Assembly: GCA_002423325.1 (NCBI GenBank)
Contig: DIVQ01000034.1
Coordinates: forward strand, 22,722-34,108
Reading direction: 5' to 3'
Length of the DNA stretch: 11,387 nucleotides
Origin: Anaerolineales bacterium UBA6128
GTDB lineage: Bacteria > Chloroflexota > Anaerolineae > UBA1429
Shown: one piece after another, positions 1 to 6,983 of the stretch
Numbering within the stretch: position 1 is the stretch's first letter
Layout: each line of letters begins with the position of its first letter
Translations under genes and position numbers: made by a program
Notes under the pieces: model-generated
Seen by the model: only the letters and a program-made list of their open reading frames with translations
Told to the model about the DNA's origin: nothing
The model's database searches: none

Positions 1-919
1 AAAACGGCTCACCTTCGAGCAAAGACTCGAGCACATCGCCCACTCGCTGGAGGCTATCCGCGCTGATCTTGTCCAGCGTGTCCTGAGTGGTATCGAGGTA
101 GACATAGTCCCCGTCGGCCACCAGCGCCACGGGGATGCCACGGTTCACAAACACCAGATGGTCGTTCAGCAGGTTGTGCCGATGCTCGGCGACGAACCAC
201 TGCTCATACCCGAGGTCGGCCGCAACGGCCCACAGCCGCTCCTGCACACGCAGCGTCGCGTTCCACTCGTAGAAAAAGCGCTGATCGTGGCCGCCTACCA
301 GGTCCAGGATCACAGCATACTGCACCCGGCGCAGCTCGGGCTGCTCCAGCAGTGCGTCAGCAAAGTGGCGCGCACCCACGCAATCAGGAAAGCTGCCCAG
401 CCCGCCGCGCTCCGAGCCGTCGAAAAACACCAGCCAGATCTCGGCCTGATCAGTGGCCTCACTGCCCAGCGACCGGGCCAGCTCAAGCAGCACGCTCACG
501 CCGCTGGCGCCGCTGTTGGCGCCCGGCACCGGCAGCGAGCGGTTCTGTGGATCCTGATCGGCCACCGGGCGCGTATCCAGATGCGTCCCCAGAATCACGA
601 TGGGACCCTCGCCCTTTTTGCCGACAACGTTGCGCACCTGCAGCCCCTGCACGGCAAAGTCCTGGGTCTCGACGGTCCAGCCATAACGCTCGAGCAGCCG
701 CGCAATATAGTCAGAGGTCTTGGCGTTCTCCTCGCTACCCACCGGCCTCGGACCGTAATCCATCAGCGTGCGGGCATGCGCATAGGCGCGCCGACCGCCA
801 AAGCTCGCCTCTACCGGTTGCTCGCAGGCGGCCGCAGTCAGCAGAACCGCAAGCAGGCCCACCGCCGTCAGCAGGCGGGCCAGGCGCCCCATTTGCCGGC
901 GGCCCTCAGCAGACATCAT
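1..919 (-). CDS. M28-family / glutaminyl-cyclase-like lipoprotein, probably catalytically impaired (3' end cut by window)
   Basis: Read on the minus strand this frame stays open from 919 to the window edge (306 codons seen). The start at 919 is chosen because GGAGGGG lies 7 bases upstream; ATG 916 and ATG 892 are alternatives. An Arg-rich start and hydrophobic stretch end in a lipobox-like TAAAC (Cys32), so export and lipid anchoring are likely. The fold matches metallopeptidase family M28 and the related glutaminyl cyclases: THLDT (His113, Asp115), GANSGASGV (134-141 region), FFDGSE (165-170), ILDLVGG with Asp206, NDHLVF with His254, then a typical DTLDKIS tail. M28 members normally have GAND at the second motif and Glu-Glu or Glu-Asp at the third. 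Here Ser136 replaces the bridging Asp and Ser169 replaces the general-base Glu, while Glu170, Asp206 and His254 remain. It may be an inactive binding protein. It overlaps the end of trmFO by 14 bases, suggesting co-translation. Few C-terminal residues should be missing. Confidence 0.87.
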   Translation of the reverse strand, partial: MMSAEGRRQMGRLARLLTAVGLLAVLLTAAACEQPVEASFGGRRAYAHARTLMDYGPRPVGSEENAKTSDYIARLLERYGWTVETQDFAVQGLQVRNVVGKKGEGPIVILGTHLDTRPVADQDPQNRSLPVPGANSGASGVSVLLELARSLGSEATDQAEIWLVFFDGSERGGLGSFPDCVGARHFADALLEQPELRRVQYAVILDLVGGHDQRFFYEWNATLRVQERLWAVAADLGYEQWFVAEHRHNLLNDHLVFVNRGIPVALVADGDYVYLDTTQDTLDKISADSLQRVGDVLESLLEGEPF

Positions 920-2234
920 CCAGAAGCCCCTCCGCGACGATGGCGGCCTCAAGATCGCCAAGAGCCCGATCGCTGAAGGCCGCATAGCGCGCACGCTTGT
1001 TGCGCACGGGCGGGTCCAGCGGCGGCAGGATGCCGAAATTCGCCTTCATCGGCACAAAGGGCTGCTCGGGCGAACGCGCAATATAGTGCAACAGCGCGCC
1101 CAGCATCGTGGTGGGCGGCAGGGCGACGGCCGCCCCGCCCGCCAGGCAGCGCGACGCGTTGATCCCGGCCAACAGCCCGCTTGCCGTGGAGCCCACATAG
1201 CCCTCGGTGCCGGTGATCTGCCCCGCGAAAAAGAGCGTCTCGCGCCCGCGCCACTGCAGCGTTGGCTCCAGCAAGCGCGGCGAGTCCACGTAGGTGTTGC
1301 GGTGCATCTGCCCGTAGCGCACCCATTCGGCGTGCTCCAGCCCGGGAATCAGGCTGAATACCCGCTTCTGTTCGGGCCAGCGCAGATTGGTCTGAAAACC
1401 CACCAGGTTGTAGAGATCGCCGGCCAGGTTGTCCTGGCGCAGTTGCACCACGGCGTAGGGACGCCGCCCCGTGCGCGGATCGCGCAGACCGACGGGCCTG
1501 AGCGGCCCGAACGCCAGCGCATCGTGGCCGCGCGCCGCCAGTACCTCGACCGGCAAGCAAGCCTCAAAAAAGCGCCGATCCTCGCGCTCAAAGTCGCGCA
1601 GCGGGATGCGTTCGGCGCTCAGCAACGCCTCTACAAAGCGGTCGTATTCCTCGCGCGTCAGCGGGCAGTTGATATAGTCGGCCTCACCGCGATCGTAGCG
1701 CGAGGCGCGGTAGACCTTGTCCTGGTCGATGGACGCCAGCGTCACAATCGGCGCCATGGCGTCGTAAAAGTAGAGCTGATCCTGCCCCGCCAGCGCCGCG
1801 ATCTGGCCCGCCAGGGCGTCAGACGTCAGCGGTCCGCTGGCCACGATGACAAAGCCCTCGGGCAACACCGTGATCTCTTCACGACGCAACGTGATGCAGG
1901 GGTGTCCCTCGACAGCGCGCGTCACAGTCTGGGCGAAGGACTCGCGTCCCACCGCCAGCGAGTCACCCGCGGGCACGCGCGTCTCGTCGGCGCATCGCAG
2001 GATCAGCGAGCCAAGGCGACGCAGCTCGGCCTTGAGCAGGCCCGGAGCGCGTTGCAGCGAGTCGCCGCCCAGCGAGTTGCTGCACACCAGCTCGGCCAAC
2101 AGGTCGGTCTTGTGCGCTGGCGTGCTGACCCGCGGCCGCATCTCGTACAGGATGGTGCGCACCCCACGAGACGCAGCCTGCCAGGCGGCCTCACAGCCTG
2201 CAAGCCCACCTCCCACTACAATCAGCGAGTCCAT
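906..2234 (-). CDS. trmFO: Methylenetetrahydrofolate-tRNA-(uracil-5-)-methyltransferase TrmFO
   Basis: Cytoplasmic FAD enzyme that makes m5U54 in the tRNA T-loop using methylenetetrahydrofolate as carbon donor. The 442-residue product has the usual family length. It opens with the FAD-binding GGGLAG (8-13) followed by CEAAW, then the ELVCSNSL motif with catalytic Cys51 and FEACLPVE with catalytic Cys226. These match the two cysteines described for the Bacillus and Thermus enzymes. YINCPLT lies near 187-193, and the FAD-domain signature GQITGTEGYVGS comes late in the protein. ATG 2234 is preferred because it leaves three residues before the Rossmann strand, as in homologues. A GTG at 2243 with GGGAG four bases upstream would add three residues (V/M-N-A). 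The frame stays open upstream to 2372, but that part has no family similarity and overlaps the divergent promoters. All key residues are present, so it should be active. First gene of a minus-strand unit with the M28-like lipoprotein. Confidence 0.96.
   Translation of the reverse strand: MDSLIVVGGGLAGCEAAWQAASRGVRTILYEMRPRVSTPAHKTDLLAELVCSNSLGGDSLQRAPGLLKAELRRLGSLILRCADETRVPAGDSLAVGRESFAQTVTRAVEGHPCITLRREEITVLPEGFVIVASGPLTSDALAGQIAALAGQDQLYFYDAMAPIVTLASIDQDKVYRASRYDRGEADYINCPLTREEYDRFVEALLSAERIPLRDFEREDRRFFEACLPVEVLAARGHDALAFGPLRPVGLRDPRTGRRPYAVVQLRQDNLAGDLYNLVGFQTNLRWPEQKRVFSLIPGLEHAEWVRYGQMHRNTYVDSPRLLEPTLQWRGRETLFFAGQITGTEGYVGSTASGLLAGINASRCLAGGAAVALPPTTMLGALLHYIARSPEQPFVPMKANFGILPPLDPPVRNKRARYAAFSDRALGDLEAAIVAEGLLDDVC
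927..933 (-). promoter_or_regulatory. Ribosome binding site for the M28-like lipoprotein
   Basis: GGAGGGG on the minus strand, 7 bases before the ATG at 919, lies inside the last codons of trmFO. It favours the 919 start over the ATG at 892, which has only the weaker GAGGG overlapping the trmFO stop, 10 bases away. Confidence 0.65.
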
Positions 2235-2271
2235 CGCGTTCACGTCACTCCCACACGAATTGCCTGCTTCG

Positions 2272-2300
2272 ATGATAGCATGGATCGAGGGCCCAGGCAA
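2272..2300 (-). promoter_or_regulatory. Promoter of trmFO (sigma70-type, extended -10)
   Basis: On the minus strand, -35 TTGCCT (2300-2295), a 17-base spacer and -10 TATCAT (2277-2272), with TG one base before the -10 (extended -10). The predicted start near A2265 leaves a leader of 20 to 30 bases before the trmFO start. It stands back to back with the promoter of the GH2 gene. Judged by eye. Confidence 0.6.
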
Positions 2301-2316
2301 AGGCGACGCCGGGCCT

Positions 2317-2334
2317 GTGTCGCCTGATTGACAC
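2317..2334. promoter_or_regulatory. Small inverted repeat over the -35 box, possible operator
   Basis: GTGTC (2317-2321) and GACAC (2330-2334) form 5-base arms around an 8-base centre. The right arm overlaps the TTGACA box of the GH2 promoter, and the whole repeat lies just upstream of the trmFO -35. A regulator bound here could block one or both promoters. Five-base arms occur often by chance, so support is weak. Confidence 0.25.
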
Positions 2335-2356
2335 CGTCCCAGCACAGCGCTAGAAT
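2328..2356 (+). promoter_or_regulatory. Promoter of the GH2 glycosidase unit
   Basis: Perfect -35 TTGACA (2328-2333), 17-base spacer and -10 TAGAAT (2351-2356, 5 of 6 consensus). The predicted start near A2363 gives a leader of about 29 bases before the ATG at 2392. An ATG at 2371 would sit only about 8 bases into the transcript. Probably drives the four genes 2392-6983. Confidence 0.72.
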
Positions 2357-2377
2357 GGACGCACATCAACATGAGTC

Positions 2378-2384
2378 AAAGGAG
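2378..2384 (+). promoter_or_regulatory. Ribosome binding site that sets the GH2 start
   Basis: AAAGGAG, 7 bases before ATG 2392. It lies inside the extra codons that a start at 2371 would use, so 2392 is the more likely initiation codon. Confidence 0.7.
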
Positions 2385-2391
2385 CCTCCAG

Positions 2392-4128
2392 ATGCCCGAG
2401 ATGCCTCGTCCCGAGTACCCGCGCCCACAGATGGTCCGCCAGCAGTGGCTCAATCTGAACGGCCCCTGGCAGTTCGAATATGACCCCGGCTGCAGCGGCG
2501 CGGAACGCGGCCTGGCGACTGCCGACCACCTGGCCCGTGAGATCCTGGTGCCCTTCTGTCCTGAAAGTGTGCTCTCGGGCCTGGGCGACGTCGATTTTCA
2601 CCCCGGCGTCATCTACCGACGCGCTGTTCGCGTGCCTTCCGATTGGCAGGGCGGACGCGTGCTGCTGCACTTTGGCGCCGTCGACCAGGACGCGCAGGTG
2701 TACGTCAACGGCGTCTTTGTGGGCAAGCATCGCGGCGGCTATACCCCCTTCAGTTGCGATGTGACTCATGTGCTGACTGCCGGCGAGAACGCCATCATGG
2801 TTTTTGTGCGCGACGACACACGCGCCGCCGTGCAGGCCACCGGCAAGCAGTCGCGCCTGTACCACTCGCACGGCTGCGACTATACCCGCACCACCGGCAT
2901 CTGGCAGACGGTCTGGCTCGAGCACGTGCCCACGACCTACATCGACGCGTTGCGCATCACGCCCGATCTGCCCAGCGGGCAGGTGACGATCGAGGCCGTG
3001 GTCGCCGGCGACTGCTCGCGCGGCACCTTTGCGGCGCAAGCGACGCTGGCGGGCAAGCCGATGGCGGAGGGCAGCGCGCGCTTCTCGGGCCAGCGCGCCG
3101 TGATCACGCTGGCGCTGGCCGAGGTCGAGGCCTGGTCGCCGCAGTCGCCCACGCTCTACGACCTGGCGCTGACGCTGAACGCTGAGAACGGCAGCCACGA
3201 CGAACTGCGGAGCTACTTTGGCCTGCGCTCCATCGCGCTGACGGATCGCGCCATCCTGCTGAACGACCGCCCGGTGTTCCAGCGACTGATCCTGGACCAG
3301 GGCTTTTACCCCGACGGCATCTACACCGCGCCCACCGACGAGGCCCTGCGGCGCGATATCGAGCTCTCCCAGGCGCTGGGCTTTAGCGGTGCGCGCCTGC
3401 ACATGAAGGTCTTTGAACCGCGCTTTCACTACTGGGCCGACCGCCTGGGCTACCTGGTGTGGGGCGAGTTCCCCAACTGGGGGCTGACGCTCAAGTACCC
3501 CGGGGCGCTGGCCGACATGCTGCCACAGTGGTTGGAGGCCGTGCGCCGCGACTATTCGCATCCCTCGATCGTCGGCTGGTGCCCCTTCAACGAGACCAGC
3601 ACCGACCAGGACCCGCGCACCGTCGGCACGGTCTACCGCGTCACCAAGCAACTCGACCTTACGCGGCCGGTCGTCGACACCAGCGGCTATGTGCACGTCG
3701 AGACCGATATCTATGACTCGCACAACTATGACCAAAACCCCGAGACCTTTGCCGCGGCCTTTGCGGCGCTGTCGCAAGGCGGCGAACCCTACCGCAACTT
3801 TCCGCATCACGACGCGCCCTACGCGGGCCAACCCTATTTTGCGAGCGAGTATGGCGGCATCTGGTGGAACCCCGGCCAGGCCGAGGACAAGTCGTGGGGC
3901 TACGGCGGCGTCAGCGGGCGCCCCAGGACGCTCGACGAGTTCTACGCGCGTTATCGCGCCCTGACCACCACGTTGCTGCGGCACCCGCGCATGTGCGCCT
4001 TTTGCTACACACAACTGACCGACGTGGAGCAGGAAGTCAATGGCATGTACACCTATGCGCGCGGCCAGAAATTCGACCCAGAGGTGATCCGCGAGATCAA
4101 CACCCAGGTGGCCGCGATCGAGGAGTAG
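2392..4128 (+). CDS. Glycoside hydrolase family 2 protein (beta-glycosidase, substrate unknown)
   Basis: Retaining exo-acting beta-glycosidase of the GH2 superfamily, 578 residues, without a signal peptide, so cytoplasmic. Domains: jelly-roll sugar-binding domain (about 10-170; LNGPWQF, VYVNGVFVGKHRGGYTPF, TTGIWQTVWLE), Ig-like sandwich (about 175-275), then TIM barrel (about 280-578). The acid/base is Glu401 in WCPFNET and the nucleophile Glu486 in FASEYGG; their 85-residue spacing fits GH2. The usual barrel motif (RGVNRHE in LacZ-like enzymes) is replaced by QRLILDQGFYPDGIY, and the following segment reads GARLHMKVFEPRF. This marks a subfamily apart from LacZ and E. coli UidA, and I do not see the Asn-x-Lys pair typical of beta-glucuronidases. 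Substrate (galactoside, glucuronide or other) cannot be read from sequence. It heads a unit with a disulfide oxidoreductase and a NagA-like deacetylase, suggesting intracellular use of imported oligosaccharides. Confidence 0.9.
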   Translation: MPEMPRPEYPRPQMVRQQWLNLNGPWQFEYDPGCSGAERGLATADHLAREILVPFCPESVLSGLGDVDFHPGVIYRRAVRVPSDWQGGRVLLHFGAVDQDAQVYVNGVFVGKHRGGYTPFSCDVTHVLTAGENAIMVFVRDDTRAAVQATGKQSRLYHSHGCDYTRTTGIWQTVWLEHVPTTYIDALRITPDLPSGQVTIEAVVAGDCSRGTFAAQATLAGKPMAEGSARFSGQRAVITLALAEVEAWSPQSPTLYDLALTLNAENGSHDELRSYFGLRSIALTDRAILLNDRPVFQRLILDQGFYPDGIYTAPTDEALRRDIELSQALGFSGARLHMKVFEPRFHYWADRLGYLVWGEFPNWGLTLKYPGALADMLPQWLEAVRRDYSHPSIVGWCPFNETSTDQDPRTVGTVYRVTKQLDLTRPVVDTSGYVHVETDIYDSHNYDQNPETFAAAFAALSQGGEPYRNFPHHDAPYAGQPYFASEYGGIWWNPGQAEDKSWGYGGVSGRPRTLDEFYARYRALTTTLLRHPRMCAFCYTQLTDVEQEVNGMYTYARGQKFDPEVIREINTQVAAIEE

Positions 4129-4155
4129 TCACCGACGGCCCTCCGGCCTAGATTG

Positions 4156-4162
4156 AAAGGAG
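4156..4162 (+). promoter_or_regulatory. Ribosome binding site of the disulfide oxidoreductase gene
   Basis: AAAGGAG, 8 bases before ATG 4171. It selects this ATG over an in-frame TTG at 4153, which would place the site inside the coding region. The 42-base gap after the GH2 gene contains only a 4-base-stem hairpin without a T run, so no terminator is called. Confidence 0.7.
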
Positions 4163-4170
4163 CACGACGC

Positions 4171-4878
4171 ATGGCACTGCTGAGCAAAAAGGACGCCGAT
4201 TTCCTGAGCGGACATTTCGCCGACAAGCTGGAAACACCCGTCAGACTCGTCTATTTCACCCAGACCATGGCCTGTCAGTTCTGCCGCGAGACAGAGCAGG
4301 TGCTGCGCGAAGTCGCTGACCTCTCCGACAAGGTCACGCTCGAGGTCTACAACCAGATCACCGACAAGGACAAGGCTGAGGCCTTCGGCATCGACAAGAT
4401 ACCCGGCACGGCCGTCATCGGTGCCAAAGACTATGGCGTGCGCTTCTTTGGCATCCCGTCGGGCTACGAGTTTACCTCGCTGGTGGAGGACATCGTCGAT
4501 GTCTCGCGCGGCCAGACCAGCCTGAGCGCCCAGACACTCGAACTCTTGACCAAGTTGACAGAGCCGGTGCACATCCAGGTGTTCGTCACGCCCACCTGCC
4601 CCTACTGCACCTCCGCCGTGCGGTTGGCGCACAGTCTGGCGATTGCCAGTGGCAAGGTGCGCGCCGACATGGTCGAGGCGATCGAGTTTCCCGAGCTCGG
4701 CAACAAGTACCGTGTGCAAGGCGTGCCCCGCACCGTGGTCAACGAGACGGCCTCTTTTGAGGGCGCCATGCCGGAACCGCTTTTTGTCGCGGAAGTGCTG
4801 CGGGGTGCGGGCGTCATGACCGATGCCGAGGTCGAAGCGCTAGTCGCCAAGCTGACCAAGAACGCCAAGAAGAACTGA
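4171..4878 (+). CDS. Protein disulfide oxidoreductase (PDO), two glutaredoxin-like domains
   Basis: Thiol-disulfide exchange protein of the PDO / glutaredoxin-like family, 235 residues, without a signal peptide, so cytoplasmic. Two tandem thioredoxin folds each carry an active site: CQFC (Cys35, Cys38) in the N-terminal half and CPYC (Cys143, Cys146) in the C-terminal half. Each has its cis-proline motif downstream (KIPGTAV and GVPRTVV). The linker GIPSGYEFTSLVEDIVDVSRG region is typical of the family. Archaeal homologues such as Pyrococcus PDO have the same two-site layout, and the family is known for making or isomerising intracellular disulfides, often in thermophiles. Both redox sites are intact. 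It lies between two sugar enzymes with gaps of 42 and 50 bases and no visible promoter of its own. Its link to sugar breakdown is not evident; it may simply share the operon. Confidence 0.93.
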   Translation: MALLSKKDADFLSGHFADKLETPVRLVYFTQTMACQFCRETEQVLREVADLSDKVTLEVYNQITDKDKAEAFGIDKIPGTAVIGAKDYGVRFFGIPSGYEFTSLVEDIVDVSRGQTSLSAQTLELLTKLTEPVHIQVFVTPTCPYCTSAVRLAHSLAIASGKVRADMVEAIEFPELGNKYRVQGVPRTVVNETASFEGAMPEPLFVAEVLRGAGVMTDAEVEALVAKLTKNAKKN

Positions 4879-4914
4879 CGCCGCGCACCGAGTGCCAGGC
4901 TCAAACCTGGACGC

Positions 4915-4921
4915 AGGGAGG
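4915..4921 (+). promoter_or_regulatory. Ribosome binding site for the GTG start of the NagA-like gene
   Basis: AGGGAGG, exactly 7 bases before GTG 4929. It supports the non-ATG start. Just upstream, CCAGG/CCTGG arms (4895-4899, 4906-4910) could form a short hairpin with a 6-base loop, too weak to call as a regulator or terminator. Confidence 0.7.
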
Positions 4922-4928
4922 CTGCCCA

Positions 4929-6104
4929 GTGCAAGCTTTGGTGAATGCAACCGTCTACACCCCGCGCCGCATCATCGTCGACGGCGTTGTCCTGTTCGAC
5001 GAGCGCATCGTGGCCGTGGGCTCGCGCCAGCAGGTGCCCCTGCCCGCAGGCACGGCCACCCTCGACGCCGGCGGGCGCGTCGTCTGCCCGGGCCTTGTCG
5101 ATATGCACGTGCATGGCGGCGACGGCGCCGACGCCTCCGACGGCACCCCCGAGGCGGTGCGCACCGTCGCCCGCCGACATCTGCGCGCGGGTACCACCAG
5201 CCTGTTGCCCACCACAGCCAGCTGCCCCATGGATGATCTCTGGCGCGCGTTCGACAGCATTGTGACGGTGCGACACGATCCGCGGCCGGATGAGGCGCGC
5301 GTGCTCGGCATCCATTCGGAGAGCAACTTTTTCTCCCTCGCGCAGTCGGGCGCGCACAACACCTCCCTGCTGCGCATGCCCGACGCCGCCGAGCGCGAGC
5401 GCCTGTACGCCTACGCCCCCGAGATGGAGCGTCTGAGTCTGGCGCCCGAGCGCGAGGGCGCCCTCGAGATCATCCGCACCCTCGCTCAGCGTGGCGTGCT
5501 GCTCGCCGGCGCACACTCGGACGCACTCTATGAACAGGTCTGCATCGCCATGCAGGCCGGCATGACGCATATCACGCACCTGTGGAGCTCCATGTCGATG
5601 GTGCGTCGCATCGGACCCAAGCGCCACGCCGGCATGCTCGAGGCCGCGCTGGTCGAAGAGGGGCTGACCGGCGAGATCATCGCGGACGGCTACCACCTGC
5701 CCAGCAGCCTGATGAAGATGGCATTCCGCATGAAGGGCCCGGACAAGCTGTGCCTCATTTCGGACGCCATGCGCGCCTCGGGGTGCGGCCCGGGCGAGTA
5801 TGAGGTGGGCGGACTGAAAGCCATCGTGGACGAGGGCGGCGGGGTGGCCGTGATGGAGGATCGCAAGGCCTTTGCCGGCTCGATCGCCACGATGGCCCAA
5901 TGCCTGCAACAGGTCGTGCATGTCGTCGGCTTTTCGCTGGCCGAGGCGCTCGAGATGGCCACCTTCACCCCCGCGCGCCTGCTCGGACGAGAGCACGAGG
6001 TCGGCCAGCTGGCGCCCGGCTGCCACGCCGACATCCTGGTGCTGGATCGCGCAACGCTCACGCCCATCGAGATCTACCTGGGCGGTCGGCTTGTCAGCGC
6101 ATGA
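4929..6104 (+). CDS. nagA: N-acetylglucosamine-6-phosphate deacetylase-like amidohydrolase (NagA family)
   Basis: Amidohydrolase-superfamily enzyme expected to deacetylate GlcNAc-6-phosphate to GlcN-6-phosphate in amino-sugar breakdown or recycling. It is 391 residues and cytoplasmic. Starts at GTG with a strong ribosome site. Visible residues: PGLVDMHVHGG with His60 and His62, metal-ligand Glu131 in GIHSES, His196 in GAHSDA, His217 in ITHLWSS, the DGYHLP motif, catalytic Asp279 in LISDAMRASG, and a closing GSIATMAQ block. Glu131, His196, His217 and Asp279 correspond to E. coli NagA Glu131, His195, His216 and Asp273. Two substrate-side motifs differ: the usual HLEGP reads HSESN, and HLFNAM reads HLWSSM. 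Unlike E. coli NagA, it keeps the HxH pair, so it could bind two metals. The fold and deacetylase chemistry are secure; the exact substrate is less so. It follows the PDO gene by 50 bases and precedes the DUF1848 gene by 18. Confidence 0.87.
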   Translation: MQALVNATVYTPRRIIVDGVVLFDERIVAVGSRQQVPLPAGTATLDAGGRVVCPGLVDMHVHGGDGADASDGTPEAVRTVARRHLRAGTTSLLPTTASCPMDDLWRAFDSIVTVRHDPRPDEARVLGIHSESNFFSLAQSGAHNTSLLRMPDAAERERLYAYAPEMERLSLAPEREGALEIIRTLAQRGVLLAGAHSDALYEQVCIAMQAGMTHITHLWSSMSMVRRIGPKRHAGMLEAALVEEGLTGEIIADGYHLPSSLMKMAFRMKGPDKLCLISDAMRASGCGPGEYEVGGLKAIVDEGGGVAVMEDRKAFAGSIATMAQCLQQVVHVVGFSLAEALEMATFTPARLLGREHEVGQLAPGCHADILVLDRATLTPIEIYLGGRLVSA

Positions 6105-6122
6105 CGTGCGCATAGACCCACC

Positions 6123-6983
6123 ATGCCACTCGTCTACCGTCTGAAAGACTATGCCCGTTACCGCGATTTAGTCGGCGACGCGACCTATGTCGACGTGACG
6201 CGCCGCACCGATCCGGCGCGTATCCCCGAGGTCTGGCAGCATCTGCGCGACGTACTGGAGACCTACGGCCCGCCCTGGGTGGTCCAGGTCTGGACCAAGG
6301 ACCCGGCCGGCGTGCTGAGGTTGGGGGGCGACCTGCTCCGGCAGCTCGTGGACGCGGGCACCACGCTCGCGGCCCAGGTGACCGCCACCGGGCTGGCGGG
6401 CAGCGTCTGGGAGCCGCACGTGCCGCCCGATGGACTGCGGGCGGCCGAGGCGATGGCTGCGTTGATGGGCGGCTGGCAGCACATCACCTGGCGTTACGAC
6501 CCCATCATCCCCGGCGTCCACACCCTCACCCGCTATCGTGCCTTGGCCGCGCAGGCCGCCGACCTGGGCATCCGGCGCGGCGTCATCAACTTTGTCGCGC
6601 CCCCGGGGCGCTACACGCGCGTCGATCGCCGCGTGGGCGCTCTCCTGCCTGAGTGGACTCGCGGCATGCCGGGCTACGACGTGACTTGGAAGCGCGACGC
6701 GGCCGCACGGCTGCTCGCCGTCGCCAGTGAGCATGGGATCGCGTTGGCCTGTTGCGCAGAGAACGCCTGGCTCGGCGATCCCGCCTCGCCCGACGCGTTG
6801 CCCGGCCTCGGACGCGCTGCGTGCGGCGACTATGGCTGGTTCTGTGCGCTCTCAGGACGCACGCCCGCCGCAGCACCCCAACGCGGCAGTCGTCCCGGCT
6901 GCGGTTGCGCGCGCTACTTTGACGTCGGCCAGTACGGTTGCTGGGCGCGCTGCCACCGTTGCGCCTACTGTTACGCTGGCTGA
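6123..6983 (+). CDS. DUF1848 family protein with C-terminal radical-SAM-like cysteine cluster
   Basis: Protein of 286 residues matching the DUF1848 family, whose function is not known to me. Family marks in order: DVTRRTD (24-30), WTKDP, a Gln-x-Thr strand (AQVTATG), EPHVPP, WRYDPI, RRGVINFV, CCAEN, and a Cys-rich end. The end holds CGC (260, 262), DVGQYGC, then Cys273, Cys277 and Cys280 spaced CX3CX2C, and Cys283. This matches the iron-sulfur binding pattern of radical SAM enzymes, but lies at the C-terminus of the barrel, a known feature of the family. The protein ends three residues after Cys283, whereas I recall homologues carrying a short further tail. The start follows the nagA stop by 18 bases in the same frame. 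There is no good ribosome site, so translation may depend on coupling with nagA. Probably an iron-sulfur protein; its reaction is unknown. Confidence 0.88.
   Translation: MPLVYRLKDYARYRDLVGDATYVDVTRRTDPARIPEVWQHLRDVLETYGPPWVVQVWTKDPAGVLRLGGDLLRQLVDAGTTLAAQVTATGLAGSVWEPHVPPDGLRAAEAMAALMGGWQHITWRYDPIIPGVHTLTRYRALAAQAADLGIRRGVINFVAPPGRYTRVDRRVGALLPEWTRGMPGYDVTWKRDAAARLLAVASEHGIALACCAENAWLGDPASPDALPGLGRAACGDYGWFCALSGRTPAAAPQRGSRPGCGCARYFDVGQYGCWARCHRCAYCYAG

Noticed and set aside
158..987. Two plus-strand frames opposite the M28-like gene
   Set aside because: The minus-strand translation shows a lipoprotein signal and ordered M28 motifs up to the window edge; the plus-strand frames do not resemble any protein.
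1086..2327. Long plus-strand frame opposite trmFO
   Set aside because: trmFO on the other strand has full-length family similarity and both catalytic cysteines; this frame is Gln/Arg-rich and without motifs.
2235..2372. N-terminal extension of TrmFO by 46 residues
   Set aside because: It would cross both divergent promoters, has no homology, and homologues begin just before the GGGLAG strand.
2350..4014. Long open frame (about 550 codons) on the minus strand opposite the GH2 gene
   Set aside because: It is antisense to a gene with clear domains and catalytic residues; its translation is Arg/Ala/Gly/Val-rich with no recognisable motif, as expected of a GC-rich shadow frame.
4134..4150. GGCC-CTCC-GGCC hairpin after the GH2 gene as a terminator
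   Set aside because: The stem is only 4 bases and no T run follows; the next ribosome site begins within a few bases.
4602..6113. Long open frame (about 500 codons) antisense to the PDO and NagA-like genes
   Set aside because: It runs across two well-supported genes, has low-complexity His/Ala/Arg/Gly composition and no family similarity.
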